From Tessaracoccus antarcticus (GTDB taxonomy: Bacteria > Actinomycetota > Actinomycetes > Propionibacteriales > Propionibacteriaceae), in NCBI RefSeq assembly GCF_003688855.1, contig NZ_REFW01000001.1:806001-870000 (forward strand): 64,000 nucleotides of DNA, in the 5' to 3' direction. The translations under genes were made by a program, and so were the position numbers. The notes under the pieces were generated by a model. It ran no database searches. It was not told where the DNA came from and was given only the letters and a program-made list of their open reading frames with translations. This document shows positions 31,186-39,571 of this stretch, piece after piece. Each line of letters starts with the position of its first letter. The first letter of the stretch is position 1.

Positions 31186-32559
31186 ATGGGTGACACCACG
31201 GATTCGGGCTCGGAAGGGCTGGAGAATGTCCTGGATGTCGTCGGCTTGCTGGCCGCAGGAGCGCGTGGGAATGCCGCTGGGCTGTTGGACCTGATTGCCC
31301 GGATTGACGGCATCTGTGACCGGCTCGCGGCCGTCCGGATGGGGCTGTTGCATGGTGCGGATCTGGTGCGTGAGCCGGGTTTGTCGGTTGCTGAGCGGTT
31401 GCATGCCACCAATCGGGTTTCGCGCAGGACGGCCCGCTGTGATGCGCGGCTGGCCAGGGATTTGGCGGACCGGTTCCCGGTGGTGGCTGAGGCGTGGCTT
31501 GAGGGGAGGGTGTCGGCGGAGCAGGCGCGCGGGATTGTCGCTGGCCTGAAGCGTCTGCCGTTGTCGTTGTCGCCTACGCAGTTGGAGAGGTGCCAGGCCG
31601 ATGTTGTTGGTTTTGCGGATCGGTTCGATCCTGATGAGCTCCGCACGGTGGCGGAGCGGATGGTCGAGGTGATTGATCCGGAGCGTGCTGAGGCGTTGGA
31701 GGCGGATCGGGTGGAGCGGGACGCACGGGTCGCGTTCATGCGCCGATCCATGGTGGTGGTGCCGGATCATCACGGCTCCATGATCGTGCGCGGGCAGCTT
31801 CCGCTTGCTGATGGGCAGCTGTTCCTGGCGCAGTTGCAGGCGCTGATGCCCTCTGCCGTTTCTTATGGACTGGCGGGTGAGGTGCCGGATCGTGCGGCGC
31901 GGCGTGCGGATGCGCTGGTGCGGTGGTGTGCGATGCAGGCTGGCTCGGGGAGGCTGCCGGCGGTGGGTGGGGATCGTCCGCAGGTGGTGCTCACCCTCAG
32001 CCTGCGGACCCTGACCGAGGGGCTCGCTGCGGCTGCTGTCCTGGGCAGTGGGGAGTTGCTTCCGGCGGGTGAGGCCCGGCGGTTGGCGTGTGATGCGCAG
32101 CTGGTCCCGGCGGTGTTGGGTGGGGCCTCGGAGGTGCTGGATGTTGGCCGGGCCCGCCGTTTCTTCACCGGGGGGATCAGGGCTGGTTTGGTGCTGCGGG
32201 ATCGGGGATGTGCGTTTCCGGGGTGCGATGCGCCGCCGGGGGCGTGTGAGGCGCACCACAATCGGCCGTGGTGGGCCGGTGGGGCCACGTGCCTGTCGAA
32301 TGGGGTGCTGCTGTGTCCGTATCACCACCGCCTGGTGGAGCCGGATCCCGGTGTGTCGGAGCGGGTGCAGTGGCAGATCCTCATGGATCCGGACACGGGC
32401 CTGCCCTGGTTCACGCCGCCGCGCCAGGTCGACCCGGAGCGCAGGCCACGGTTGCATCACCGGTTTGTGCTGGGGGGGACGAGCCCGCCGACACCGACCC
32501 GGGTCAGGGAGTGCGCTACACCGGCTGATCTGCAGCCGTCACCAAGCTGGCACGGCTGA
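31186..32559 (+). CDS. DUF222 domain protein with C-terminal HNH endonuclease motif
   Basis: The start is ATG 31186 with GGGAG upstream; 457 residues. A helical DUF222/13E12-type region fills residues 1-330. The C-terminal HNH reads CAFPGCDAPPGACEAHHNRPW...LSNGVLLCPYHHRLVE, with four metal-ligand Cys and the catalytic His pair. Such genes occur in many copies in actinobacterial genomes and are thought to be mobile or repeat-associated (REP13E12 of Mycobacterium). Codon use here is richer in G/T-ending codons (GGT, GAT, TTG) than in the neighbours, and the 45 bases before it are AT-rich, which suggests a separate origin. Confidence 0.88.
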   Translation: MGDTTDSGSEGLENVLDVVGLLAAGARGNAAGLLDLIARIDGICDRLAAVRMGLLHGADLVREPGLSVAERLHATNRVSRRTARCDARLARDLADRFPVVAEAWLEGRVSAEQARGIVAGLKRLPLSLSPTQLERCQADVVGFADRFDPDELRTVAERMVEVIDPERAEALEADRVERDARVAFMRRSMVVVPDHHGSMIVRGQLPLADGQLFLAQLQALMPSAVSYGLAGEVPDRAARRADALVRWCAMQAGSGRLPAVGGDRPQVVLTLSLRTLTEGLAAAAVLGSGELLPAGEARRLACDAQLVPAVLGGASEVLDVGRARRFFTGGIRAGLVLRDRGCAFPGCDAPPGACEAHHNRPWWAGGATCLSNGVLLCPYHHRLVEPDPGVSERVQWQILMDPDTGLPWFTPPRQVDPERRPRLHHRFVLGGTSPPTPTRVRECATPADLQPSPSWHG

Positions 32560-32626
32560 ACGGGGTCTCACACCCATTCTCGAAGAGTGGCAAAGAACGC
32601 GGGGCGCGCGCTGGCGCGGGGGCGGT

Positions 32627-34294
32627 CTAGTGGCGGCCGCGCAGTTCCTTGACCACCTCGTCGCCCGCGTGGCCGATGGCATTGAGGTCGCCCACCACGA
32701 TGAGGCGGTCGGTGGCGCGGGACAGTCCCACGTAGATTCGCTCGCGGAAGCGTTCCCGGGTGCCGTCCTCGTTGACGCACAGCACCACCGCGCGGCGCTC
32801 CAGGCCCTTGAACCCCAGGACGTGGCCGTAGAAGACCAGCTCGTCATCCCAGTACGTGTCCCAGTAGCCGTCCTGGCCCTCCAGGTCCTGCCGTGCCACC
32901 TGTTCGGGGTGGCGGCGGCCTGTTGTGAGGAGCGCTATGTGTTCGGGCAGCCAGCCCTCGTCCAGCAGTGCCTCCACCTGATCGTCGGCGACGTCGACGG
33001 CCTCCTCCGGGGCTGCCGGCACGTGGAGCACCTCCGGTCCGTCGCCGCCCTCAAGGCGCATGCGCAGCGGGGCGAGGGGGCGAAACACCTCGGCTATCTG
33101 CCTGGTGTTGCGAAGGTTGTGGTCGAGGACGAGCGGTACCAGCGGCACGGAGGGCCGCCCGAAGCGGTGGAAGAGGCGCTGGTTCTCGTCGGAGTAGAGG
33201 AACAGGCCACCCTCCTGCTCGTCCCGCAGTGCGGCGATGAGCGGGAGCCACCACGATTCGGCGAAGTCCTGGGCCTCGTCGACGACGAAGGAATCGAAGC
33301 GCTGGCCGGGCGGCAACCCCGCGGCCTTCTCGGCCATCTGCCGTGGCAGCCTGACCTCCCAGAAATCGTGATCGTCACGTGAGCCGGACGCGATGCCCCA
33401 CTGGTTGGCGAGGGCCTCGAAGGTGCCGACGTAGGCGGGGCGCTGCTTGCGGTTCCATGTGGCGACCTCCCGCCTGAAGTAGTTCGCCAACCCCATGGAG
33501 TAGCACAGTAGGGCCACCCGCTCGGGCTTTCGATCGCCCCGTCCTGAGGTCAGTTGCTTGGCCTGGGTGAGCGCCAGGACCGTCTTCCCGCTGCCGGCAC
33601 CCCCGCGGATCTCCACCCTGCGCAGCAGGCGGGTTACTTCCAGGATCAGCCCCTGCTCCTGTGTGAGCCTGTCGGCGCGGGATTGGCGTTCGTCGGAATC
33701 GTCGACGACGCTCGGGGCGGCCCGGATCCCGCGGCCCGACATGATGTCGACGAAGACCTCGCAGTCCTCGACGGTTGGCGGTCGCCGATGGGTCTCGAAC
33801 CCCACTGGGACGTCGGCCAACCGCGCGGCCAGCTCGTGGAGGTCGTTCTTGTCGTGCAGCATCCACCGGGGGCAGTCGGGCAGGTCGGAAGTTGTCCCGA
33901 GGTGACTGAACGGTGTGACGACGGCGTGGGTGAAGCGGATGCGGCCGCGGGAACTGTCGGCCCATCGATGGTCGGACTCAATGAAGGTGCGCAGGGCGTA
34001 ACGGGCGTCGCGGGCCTGGGCGACAGGGTCGACGAGCATCCGGTGCCCGTCCCGCGGCATCGTCCACTTTCCATCCTCCAGGCCGATGCCGGTGCCCTTC
34101 ACCTCCACGACCACAACAGCCACGCCGGGCATCACCACGATGAGGTCGGCCTCATGGTCCTTCCTGTCGTCCGTCAGGCGGACGTTGGCCATGAGCGTGT
34201 CCTGCGGCCGCAGGGACTCACGCAGCATCGACCAGACGGCGCGCTCGGACTCCGTGGTGAAGCGTGGGTCAGCGGGGATGAGCTGGGGAGGCAT
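32627..34294 (-). CDS. NERD nuclease-SF1 helicase fusion
   Basis: 555 residues. The N-terminal nuclease-related domain (about 12-130) has TESERAVW, then D...HEADLIVVM and VVVVEVKGTG, which give the E-D-E-K set of a PD-(D/E)XK-like fold. It is followed by a UvrD-like helicase: Walker A RGGAGSGKT (about 230), DEAQDF (about 340), DHNLRNTRQI and the end motif YVGLSRATDRLIVVGD. Probably processes DNA ends. Similar fusions are found both in repair and in mobile or defence islands. It is convergent with the HNH gene and separated from it by 67 bp. Confidence 0.88.
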   Translation of the reverse strand: MPPQLIPADPRFTTESERAVWSMLRESLRPQDTLMANVRLTDDRKDHEADLIVVMPGVAVVVVEVKGTGIGLEDGKWTMPRDGHRMLVDPVAQARDARYALRTFIESDHRWADSSRGRIRFTHAVVTPFSHLGTTSDLPDCPRWMLHDKNDLHELAARLADVPVGFETHRRPPTVEDCEVFVDIMSGRGIRAAPSVVDDSDERQSRADRLTQEQGLILEVTRLLRRVEIRGGAGSGKTVLALTQAKQLTSGRGDRKPERVALLCYSMGLANYFRREVATWNRKQRPAYVGTFEALANQWGIASGSRDDHDFWEVRLPRQMAEKAAGLPPGQRFDSFVVDEAQDFAESWWLPLIAALRDEQEGGLFLYSDENQRLFHRFGRPSVPLVPLVLDHNLRNTRQIAEVFRPLAPLRMRLEGGDGPEVLHVPAAPEEAVDVADDQVEALLDEGWLPEHIALLTTGRRHPEQVARQDLEGQDGYWDTYWDDELVFYGHVLGFKGLERRAVVLCVNEDGTRERFRERIYVGLSRATDRLIVVGDLNAIGHAGDEVVKELRGRH

Positions 34295-34314
34295 GGCATC
34301 ACGCTAGCGGCGAA

Positions 34315-34349
34315 GCCGCATCCATCAGGACAAGCAGGAAGGATGCGGC
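34315..34349 (-). terminator. Terminator of the polyol PTS operon
   Basis: GCCGCATCC and GGATGCGGC pair perfectly around a 17-base loop, about 20 bp beyond the enzyme I stop codon on the minus strand. Confidence 0.6.
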
Positions 34350-34367
34350 GCTCGATCCTGAGTGAAC

Positions 34368-36032
34368 TCAGAGGAGGTCCGTGAGCTCCGTCGAGGCGGT
34401 CGATCGCACCGCTTCAAGTGCGGCCTCCGCGGAGTCGGCGGACCGGGCCGCGACGGCAAGCTGCACGCACTCCTGTGCCGTGTGCTGGGAGAGAGCCCAC
34501 CGCACCATCGGTACGCGCTGCACAGACATTGACAGGCTGTTGACGCCGAGTCCCGTGAGGACGAGCGCCATGAGCGGGTCGCCGGCGGACTCGCCGCACA
34601 CGCCGACGGCTTTGCCGGTGGCGCTGCCGCCTTCGCAGGCTGCGGCCACCATGTCGAGAACCGCGGGCTGCCACGGATCCAGCAGAGCGGAGAGCTCTCC
34701 GACCATCCGGTCCGCCGCCATCGTGTACTGAGCCAGGTCGTTGGTGCCGAGGCTGGCGAAGTCGGTCACCCGCAGCACATGGTGGGCCCGGAGCGCGGCG
34801 GCTGGCACCTCGATCATGACCCCGGCCACCGGCAGGCCAGCGGCGTGGGCGCGACGGGTGAACCAGTCAGCCTCCCTGGCCGTGGACACCATGGGTGCCA
34901 TCACCTTCACGAGTGCCCCCGTCTCGGCGGCGGCCCTGGCCAGGGCGGTCAGCTGGTCGTCGAGGAGGTCCTCGCGCTCCACCATGAGGCGCAGCCCGCG
35001 CCGTCCGAGAGCCGGGTTGGGTTCCGGGCCGAGGTCGGCGAACGCCAGCGGCTTGTCCGCGCCCGCATCGAGCGTCCGCACGGTCACGGGGCGGTCCCCG
35101 AAGGGGGTCAGGACGCGGACGTACTCGGCTGCCTGCTCCTCGACGGTGGGGGCCTGTGTAGCCGACAGGTGCAGGAACTCGGTGCGGAACAGGCCCACAC
35201 CCTCGACGTCGGCTGCCCCGGCCAGTTCCGCGTCCGCAGCATTGCCGATGTTGGCCAGTAGCAGGACGTGATGACCATCCGACGTGGCGCCGGGACCGGA
35301 GCATTGGCTGATGCGCGCCCGGGCCAACTGCTTCTCCTCCCGGGCGGTGGACCATGCCTCGTCAGGATCGAGAACCAGTTCACCGGTGTCGCCGTCGATG
35401 CCCACGCGGACGCCGTCGGGGATGTCGAGGGCGCCCTTGGCCTGCACGATGGCGGGGATGCCGCGCTGCGAGGCAATGATGGCGGTGTGGCTGGTGCGGC
35501 CCCCCGCCTCGGTCACGATCCCCACCACGAAGGCGGGGTCCATGACGGCGGTGTCGGCGGGGGCCAGATCGTGGGCGATCACGACGCTGGGCCCGTGCAG
35601 CTCGGGGACCCCCGGCATGGGGCGGCCCAGTAGCAGTGCCTCGGCGCGGGCACCCACATCCAGCAGATCGGTGACGCGTTCCGCGAAGTAGCCGCCCAGC
35701 TCGGTGAATTCCTCTGCGTAGCCACCCACGGCTGCGTGGAGCGCGTGCGCGGGGCCCATGGTGCTCAGATGTGTACCCACGGCTTCCAGCAGTCCGGGGT
35801 CGCGGGCGATGGCGGCGGCCGCGGCCACCATGTCGGCGGCGTCGCCGTCGAGGAGTGACGCGGTGGCATCCAGCCGGGTCGCGACCGTCTCCAGTGCGGA
35901 GGCCACGCGGGACAGGTCCGCGGTGGGGTCGCTGGAGGGTTGTTCGTCCGGGAGGGGCTGTGGCGGTGCCACGAGCGCCACGACGCCGATGGCGGTGCCA
36001 CCACTGACCCCGAGTCCGGTGAGTGTGCGCAT
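34368..36032 (-). CDS. ptsI: PTS enzyme I (phosphoenolpyruvate-protein phosphotransferase)
   Basis: 554 residues from ATG 36032, with AGGAG 6 bp upstream, 2 bp after the HPr stop. An N-terminal HPr-binding helical domain is followed by the phosphohistidine swivel (TEAGGRTSHTAIIASQRGIPA, His active site) and the PEP-binding barrel (EGVGLFRTEFLHLS, GLRLMVEREDLL, FASLGTNDLAQYTMAADR, VGVCGESAGDP). It passes phosphate from PEP to HPr. Finding the general PTS enzymes inside a polyol operon suggests that PTS sugars matter little outside this operon, or that these are the only copies. Confidence 0.95.
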   Translation of the reverse strand: MRTLTGLGVSGGTAIGVVALVAPPQPLPDEQPSSDPTADLSRVASALETVATRLDATASLLDGDAADMVAAAAAIARDPGLLEAVGTHLSTMGPAHALHAAVGGYAEEFTELGGYFAERVTDLLDVGARAEALLLGRPMPGVPELHGPSVVIAHDLAPADTAVMDPAFVVGIVTEAGGRTSHTAIIASQRGIPAIVQAKGALDIPDGVRVGIDGDTGELVLDPDEAWSTAREEKQLARARISQCSGPGATSDGHHVLLLANIGNAADAELAGAADVEGVGLFRTEFLHLSATQAPTVEEQAAEYVRVLTPFGDRPVTVRTLDAGADKPLAFADLGPEPNPALGRRGLRLMVEREDLLDDQLTALARAAAETGALVKVMAPMVSTAREADWFTRRAHAAGLPVAGVMIEVPAAALRAHHVLRVTDFASLGTNDLAQYTMAADRMVGELSALLDPWQPAVLDMVAAACEGGSATGKAVGVCGESAGDPLMALVLTGLGVNSLSMSVQRVPMVRWALSQHTAQECVQLAVAARSADSAEAALEAVRSTASTELTDLL

Positions 36033-36034
36033 GC

Positions 36035-36307
36035 TCACTCCTGGGCGTCGTGGTCGGTCTCCAGGAACGAGACCAACTCGTCGAGGATCTCGTCTGCGTT
36101 CGCACCGTCGGCGGTCAGGAGCACCTGGTCGCCGCACTTGGCGCCGAGCGCCATGACGGCCAGCATCGAGGCGGCATTGACGGTCTTGCCGTCGGCGCGT
36201 CCCACGGTGATGGGGATCCCGGCTGCCGCCACGCGCTTGGTGAACAGGGTGGCTGGGCGGGCATGGAGCCCGACGGAGGAGGCGATGGTGGCGGTGCGTG
36301 AGCTCAT
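36035..36307 (-). CDS. ptsH: HPr, possible internal translation product
   Basis: From the internal ATG 36307, with GAAGGG about 9 bases upstream, this frame gives a 90-residue HPr of normal length. His15 lies in SSVGLHARPATLF at exactly the usual distance from the Met, and the regulatory serine is in NAASMLAVMALG (Ser47). It carries phosphate from enzyme I, encoded next, to the EIIA of the same operon. Whether the cell makes this short form, the fusion, or both is not decided by the sequence. Confidence 0.7.
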   Translation of the reverse strand: MSSRTATIASSVGLHARPATLFTKRVAAAGIPITVGRADGKTVNAASMLAVMALGAKCGDQVLLTADGANADEILDELVSFLETDHDAQE

Positions 36308-37273
36308 GGTGGAGGCCCTTCGTGTCGGCTGTGACGGGTTGGGGGTCAGGAGGGTGGTCAGGGGTGGGAGGCGCGTGGAGACGGTGACGCCGGCGATGTC
36401 CGCCGGTGAGGGGACCTGGCTGCCGGGCAGGGTGACGGCGGCGGATCCCCAGGCGACACCCTCGGCGAGTGCGTCCTGGGGTGACTTCCCCATCTGAAGG
36501 GCCTGGAGGAGTCCTGCCAGAAGGCAGTCGCCAGCCCCGACGGTGGACAGGGGGGCTGTGACGAGGGCGGAGGCGAACCAGTGTCCCTCCACGGTGACGG
36601 CGAGAGCTCCGGCGGAGCCGAGGCTGACCACCACCATGCCCACGCCACGTTCCACCACGGTGCGGGCGGCGTTCAGGACGTCACCCAGGGTGGACAGACC
36701 GCGCCCCACGAGTTCCTCGAGTTCCTCGAGGTTCGGCTTGATGAGGTCCGGGCCGGCGGCCACGGCATGCCTGAAGGCGGCGCCGGAGGCATCGATGGCC
36801 ACCCGGGCAGGATGGGCGTCGATGATGTCTGCGAACCAGGACTCGGGAGCTCCGGGCGGCAGACTGCCGCACAGTGCGAGCCATTCACCTCCGGCTGCGG
36901 AGGCCAGCACTGCGGCGCGCAGCGACGACAACTCCTGCGTGGTGAGGACGGGGCCCTGTTCGTTGATCTTGGTTGTCGTGCCGCTGGGGTCCACCACGGC
37001 CACGTTCGTCCGTGTGATTCCGGACAGGTGCACCACTGTGAACTCGACGTTGGCCTCTTCCAGCAGCGACTCCAGAAGCCGGCCGTCGGGTCCTCCCAGC
37101 GGAACGAGCGCCAGTGTGGGGCAGCCGTTGGCCGAGAGCGCCCGGGACACGTTCACTCCCTTGCCCCCGGGATCCAGCCGGGAGGAGATGGCCCGGTTGA
37201 TGCCACCCACCTCCAGCTGTTCCACGGTGACGGTGCGGTCGATGCTGGGGTTGGGTGTGACGGTGACGATCAT
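36035..37273 (-). CDS. fruK: 1-Phosphofructokinase (PfkB family) fused in frame to HPr
   Basis: A single open frame of 412 residues with no stop between two domains. Residues 1 to about 315 are a PfkB-type 1-phosphofructokinase/tagatose-6-phosphate kinase: MIVTVTPNPSIDRTV, DPGGKGVNVSRAL and the ATP-site motif STVGAGDCLLAGLL with the catalytic Asp. After a 15-residue linker (TPNPSQPTRRAST) comes a complete HPr. A Met codon with a ribosome site lies at the junction, so free HPr may also be made. The kinase would phosphorylate fructose 1-phosphate or tagatose 6-phosphate to the bisphosphate. Its start overlaps the DeoR stop (ATGA). Confidence 0.85.
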   Translation of the reverse strand: MIVTVTPNPSIDRTVTVEQLEVGGINRAISSRLDPGGKGVNVSRALSANGCPTLALVPLGGPDGRLLESLLEEANVEFTVVHLSGITRTNVAVVDPSGTTTKINEQGPVLTTQELSSLRAAVLASAAGGEWLALCGSLPPGAPESWFADIIDAHPARVAIDASGAAFRHAVAAGPDLIKPNLEELEELVGRGLSTLGDVLNAARTVVERGVGMVVVSLGSAGALAVTVEGHWFASALVTAPLSTVGAGDCLLAGLLQALQMGKSPQDALAEGVAWGSAAVTLPGSQVPSPADIAGVTVSTRLPPLTTLLTPNPSQPTRRASTMSSRTATIASSVGLHARPATLFTKRVAAAGIPITVGRADGKTVNAASMLAVMALGAKCGDQVLLTADGANADEILDELVSFLETDHDAQE

Positions 37274-38064
37274 GCCCGGACCACTTCCATGCTCGCGGCG
37301 GCCAGTTCGGCGGCTGCCTCGTCGTCCAGTTCGTCATCGGTGATGAGGAGCGCGATGTCGTCGATGGTGGCAAATCGGTGAAGCCGCTCCTGGTACGCCT
37401 TCGACGAGTCGGCCACGACGATGGGGCGTCGGGAGCTCGCGACCATGGCCTGCTTGACGGCGGCCTCGGCCTCGTCGGGGGTTGTCATGCCCCGCGACGG
37501 GCTGAACCCGTTGGCACCGATGAACGCCACGTCAATGCACAACCGCTCCAGGGCGTCGGTGGCCCAGTGCCCGACGCAGGCGCCGGTGCGCTGCCGGATG
37601 GCGCCGCCCACCATGTGCACCGCCAGCCCGGGATGATCCGTCAGGACGGCGGCGATGGCCACCGAGTTGGTCACCACCTCCAGTTCCACCTCAGGTGGCA
37701 TGGCCCGGGCGATGGCGAGCGTGGTGGTCCCGGAGTCCAACAGGACGGTGCCCTGCGGTGGCAACTCCAGGATCGCGCGCGCCGCGATCCTCTCCTTGGC
37801 GTCGGAGTGCAGACCGAGCCGGTCGAGCAGTGAGGGCTCGGGCTCGGTCTGCGCCATGGGCAGCGCTCCGCCGTGGACCCGCCGGATCTTCCCCAGACGC
37901 TCCAGCGCCGCGAGGTCGCGGCGGATGGTCTCAGGAGTCACGTTCAGCTGGTCGGCGAGTCCGTTGACCTCCACCCGTCCCGCCCGGCGCGCTGCGGCGA
38001 CGATTTCCTCGTGGCGTTGAGGCGCGTACAGGGTGCGGCTGGCGTGGACTGCATTGCTGCTCAT
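37270..38064 (-). CDS. DeoR-family transcriptional regulator
   Basis: 264 residues. The N-terminal DeoR helix-turn-helix (RHEEIVAAARRAGRVEVNGLADQLNVTPETIRRDLAALERLGKIRRVHGGA, over residues 17-67) is followed by the sugar-phosphate isomerase-like sensor domain (LLDSGTTTLAIARAM, ATDALERLCIDVAFIGANGFS, KQAMVASSRRPIVVADSSK). It probably senses a phosphosugar intermediate and represses the operon it sits in; the mtlA promoter region has inverted and direct repeats that could be its sites. Confidence 0.92.
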   Translation of the reverse strand: MSSNAVHASRTLYAPQRHEEIVAAARRAGRVEVNGLADQLNVTPETIRRDLAALERLGKIRRVHGGALPMAQTEPEPSLLDRLGLHSDAKERIAARAILELPPQGTVLLDSGTTTLAIARAMPPEVELEVVTNSVAIAAVLTDHPGLAVHMVGGAIRQRTGACVGHWATDALERLCIDVAFIGANGFSPSRGMTTPDEAEAAVKQAMVASSRRPIVVADSSKAYQERLHRFATIDDIALLITDDELDDEAAAELAAASMEVVRA

Positions 38065-38078
38065 GGGTTGATCCTGCC

Positions 38079-39128
38079 TCAGTTCGTCTCGACGGTGACC
38101 TTGATGGCCTCCCCGCGTTCAACAATGCCGAACGCATCCAACACGTCCGCCAACGGGATCCGGCGGGTGATGAGGTCAGCCACCGGCACCTCCCCGGAGG
38201 CGATGTAGGCGAGCGCCCGCTTGTTGTGCTCCGGGGCGGAACCGTTGGCGCCATGGATGTGCAGCTGGCGGTAGTGCACCACGTTGGAGTCGCACGTGAT
38301 GGTCGGGTTGGTCTTGGGCAGGCCTCCGAAGAAGCTGATGCGTCCGTTGCGGGCCGCCATGGCGATGGCCTGCTCCTGGGTGATGTTGGCGGGGGTGGCC
38401 GTGATGATGACGTCGGCGCCACGACCGTCGGTGAGTTCCATCACCTTCGCCACGACGTCGACCTCGGCGGCGTTGATGACCACGTCTGGATGGACTGCGT
38501 CGGCCGACATCTGCAGACGTTGCGCGTTGACGTCGACGAGGATGATGCGGCCGGCCTTGTGGACGCCGCGTGCGATCCGCGCGTGCATGCAGCCGATGGG
38601 GCCGGCGCCGAAGATGACCACGTCGTCGCCCTCCTCGATGCCGAGCTGCTCCTGGGCGTTGATGGCGCAGGCAAACGGCTCAGCCGCGGAGGCCTCGTCG
38701 AAGCCGACGCCCTCGGGGATGCGGTTGAGGCCGTCCACCTTCAGCACCTGGGCGGGCACGATCATGTACTCCGCGAAACCGCCGTCGTACTGGTAGCCGA
38801 TCGAGGTCTGGTTCTGGCACACCGCCATCCAGCCCTTCCGGCACTCGTGGCAGTCACCGCACGGGACGGCGGCGATCACCTGCACCCGGTCGCCGGGTTC
38901 CCAGTTGCCTGTCACGTCCGCACCCACCTCGACGACCTCGCCCGCCACCTCGTGGCCGATGATGCGGGGAGGGGTCAGGTTCTGGTGGCCATTGTTGCGA
39001 ATCTTGACGTCGGTGCCGCAGGTGGAGCAGTTCCTGACGCGGATCTTGACCTCGTCGGGACCGCAGACGGGTTCCGGGACGTCCTCGAGCCGTAGGTCTC
39101 CGGGGGCGTAGAAGCGCAGTGCGAGCAT
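38079..39128 (-). CDS. Zinc-dependent medium-chain alcohol dehydrogenase (polyol phosphate type)
   Basis: 349 residues. The catalytic zinc ligands lie in CSTCGTDVKI and IIGHEVAGEV; the structural zinc site is CGDCHECRKGWMAVC (four Cys). The Rossmann motif VVIFGAGPIGCMHARIA is followed by an Asp (VDVNAQR), indicating NAD rather than NADP. Similar to sorbitol and galactitol-1-phosphate dehydrogenases. In this operon it probably oxidises the hexitol phosphate delivered by the PTS, in place of the usual short MtlD enzyme, which is absent. The start ATG shares a base with the EIIA stop (TAATG). Confidence 0.88.
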   Translation of the reverse strand: MLALRFYAPGDLRLEDVPEPVCGPDEVKIRVRNCSTCGTDVKIRNNGHQNLTPPRIIGHEVAGEVVEVGADVTGNWEPGDRVQVIAAVPCGDCHECRKGWMAVCQNQTSIGYQYDGGFAEYMIVPAQVLKVDGLNRIPEGVGFDEASAAEPFACAINAQEQLGIEEGDDVVIFGAGPIGCMHARIARGVHKAGRIILVDVNAQRLQMSADAVHPDVVINAAEVDVVAKVMELTDGRGADVIITATPANITQEQAIAMAARNGRISFFGGLPKTNPTITCDSNVVHYRQLHIHGANGSAPEHNKRALAYIASGEVPVADLITRRIPLADVLDAFGIVERGEAIKVTVETN

Positions 39129-39571
39129 TATTCCTCTTCTCCAATGGCGGACAGCAGGGCGATGACCTCGTCCACGCTGGTGGTGGTGCGCAACTTCTCG
39201 GCGGACTCGGGTTCCATGAGGACCTCGGCGAGCGCGCCCAGAATCCCGATGTGTTCGTCGGAGTTGCTGGCGATGGGGATGCAGACGTAGACGGTGTCGC
39301 CGTCCCAGTCCACCCCCTCGGGGAACTGCAGGAAGCCGAGTGCGGCCCTGTTGATGAACTGTCGGGACTCGTTGGTGCCGTGGGGGATGGCGAAACCCTC
39401 ACCGAGGTAGGTGGACACCTCTCGCTCCCTGTCGAACATGGCGTCCGCGTACGGGGGCGCAATGGCGCCCGCCTCCAGCAGGGCCGCACCGCACATGCGG
39501 ATGGCTTCGTCCTTGTCGGTGGCGCTCAACCCGAGGCGGATGGAGTCGCGTGTCAACACGTCGTCACTCAA
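39128..39571 (-). CDS. mtlF: PTS polyol EIIA component (mannitol/fructose type)
   Basis: 147 residues from a TTG start at 39571, preceded by GGGAG; the start overlaps the EIICB stop by 8 bp. The phosphorylated His is in GFAIPHGTNESRQF, the EIIA-Mtl/Fru pattern, and the C-terminal part LRTTTSVDEVIALLS is typical. It receives phosphate from HPr and gives it to the EIIB Cys. Confidence 0.9.
   Translation of the reverse strand: MSDDVLTRDSIRLGLSATDKDEAIRMCGAALLEAGAIAPPYADAMFDREREVSTYLGEGFAIPHGTNESRQFINRAALGFLQFPEGVDWDGDTVYVCIPIASNSDEHIGILGALAEVLMEPESAEKLRTTTSVDEVIALLSAIGEEE

Noticed and set aside
31180-32460. Minus-strand frame of 426 codons opposite the HNH gene
   Set aside because: Arg/Pro/His-rich shadow; the plus strand has the full DUF222-HNH protein.
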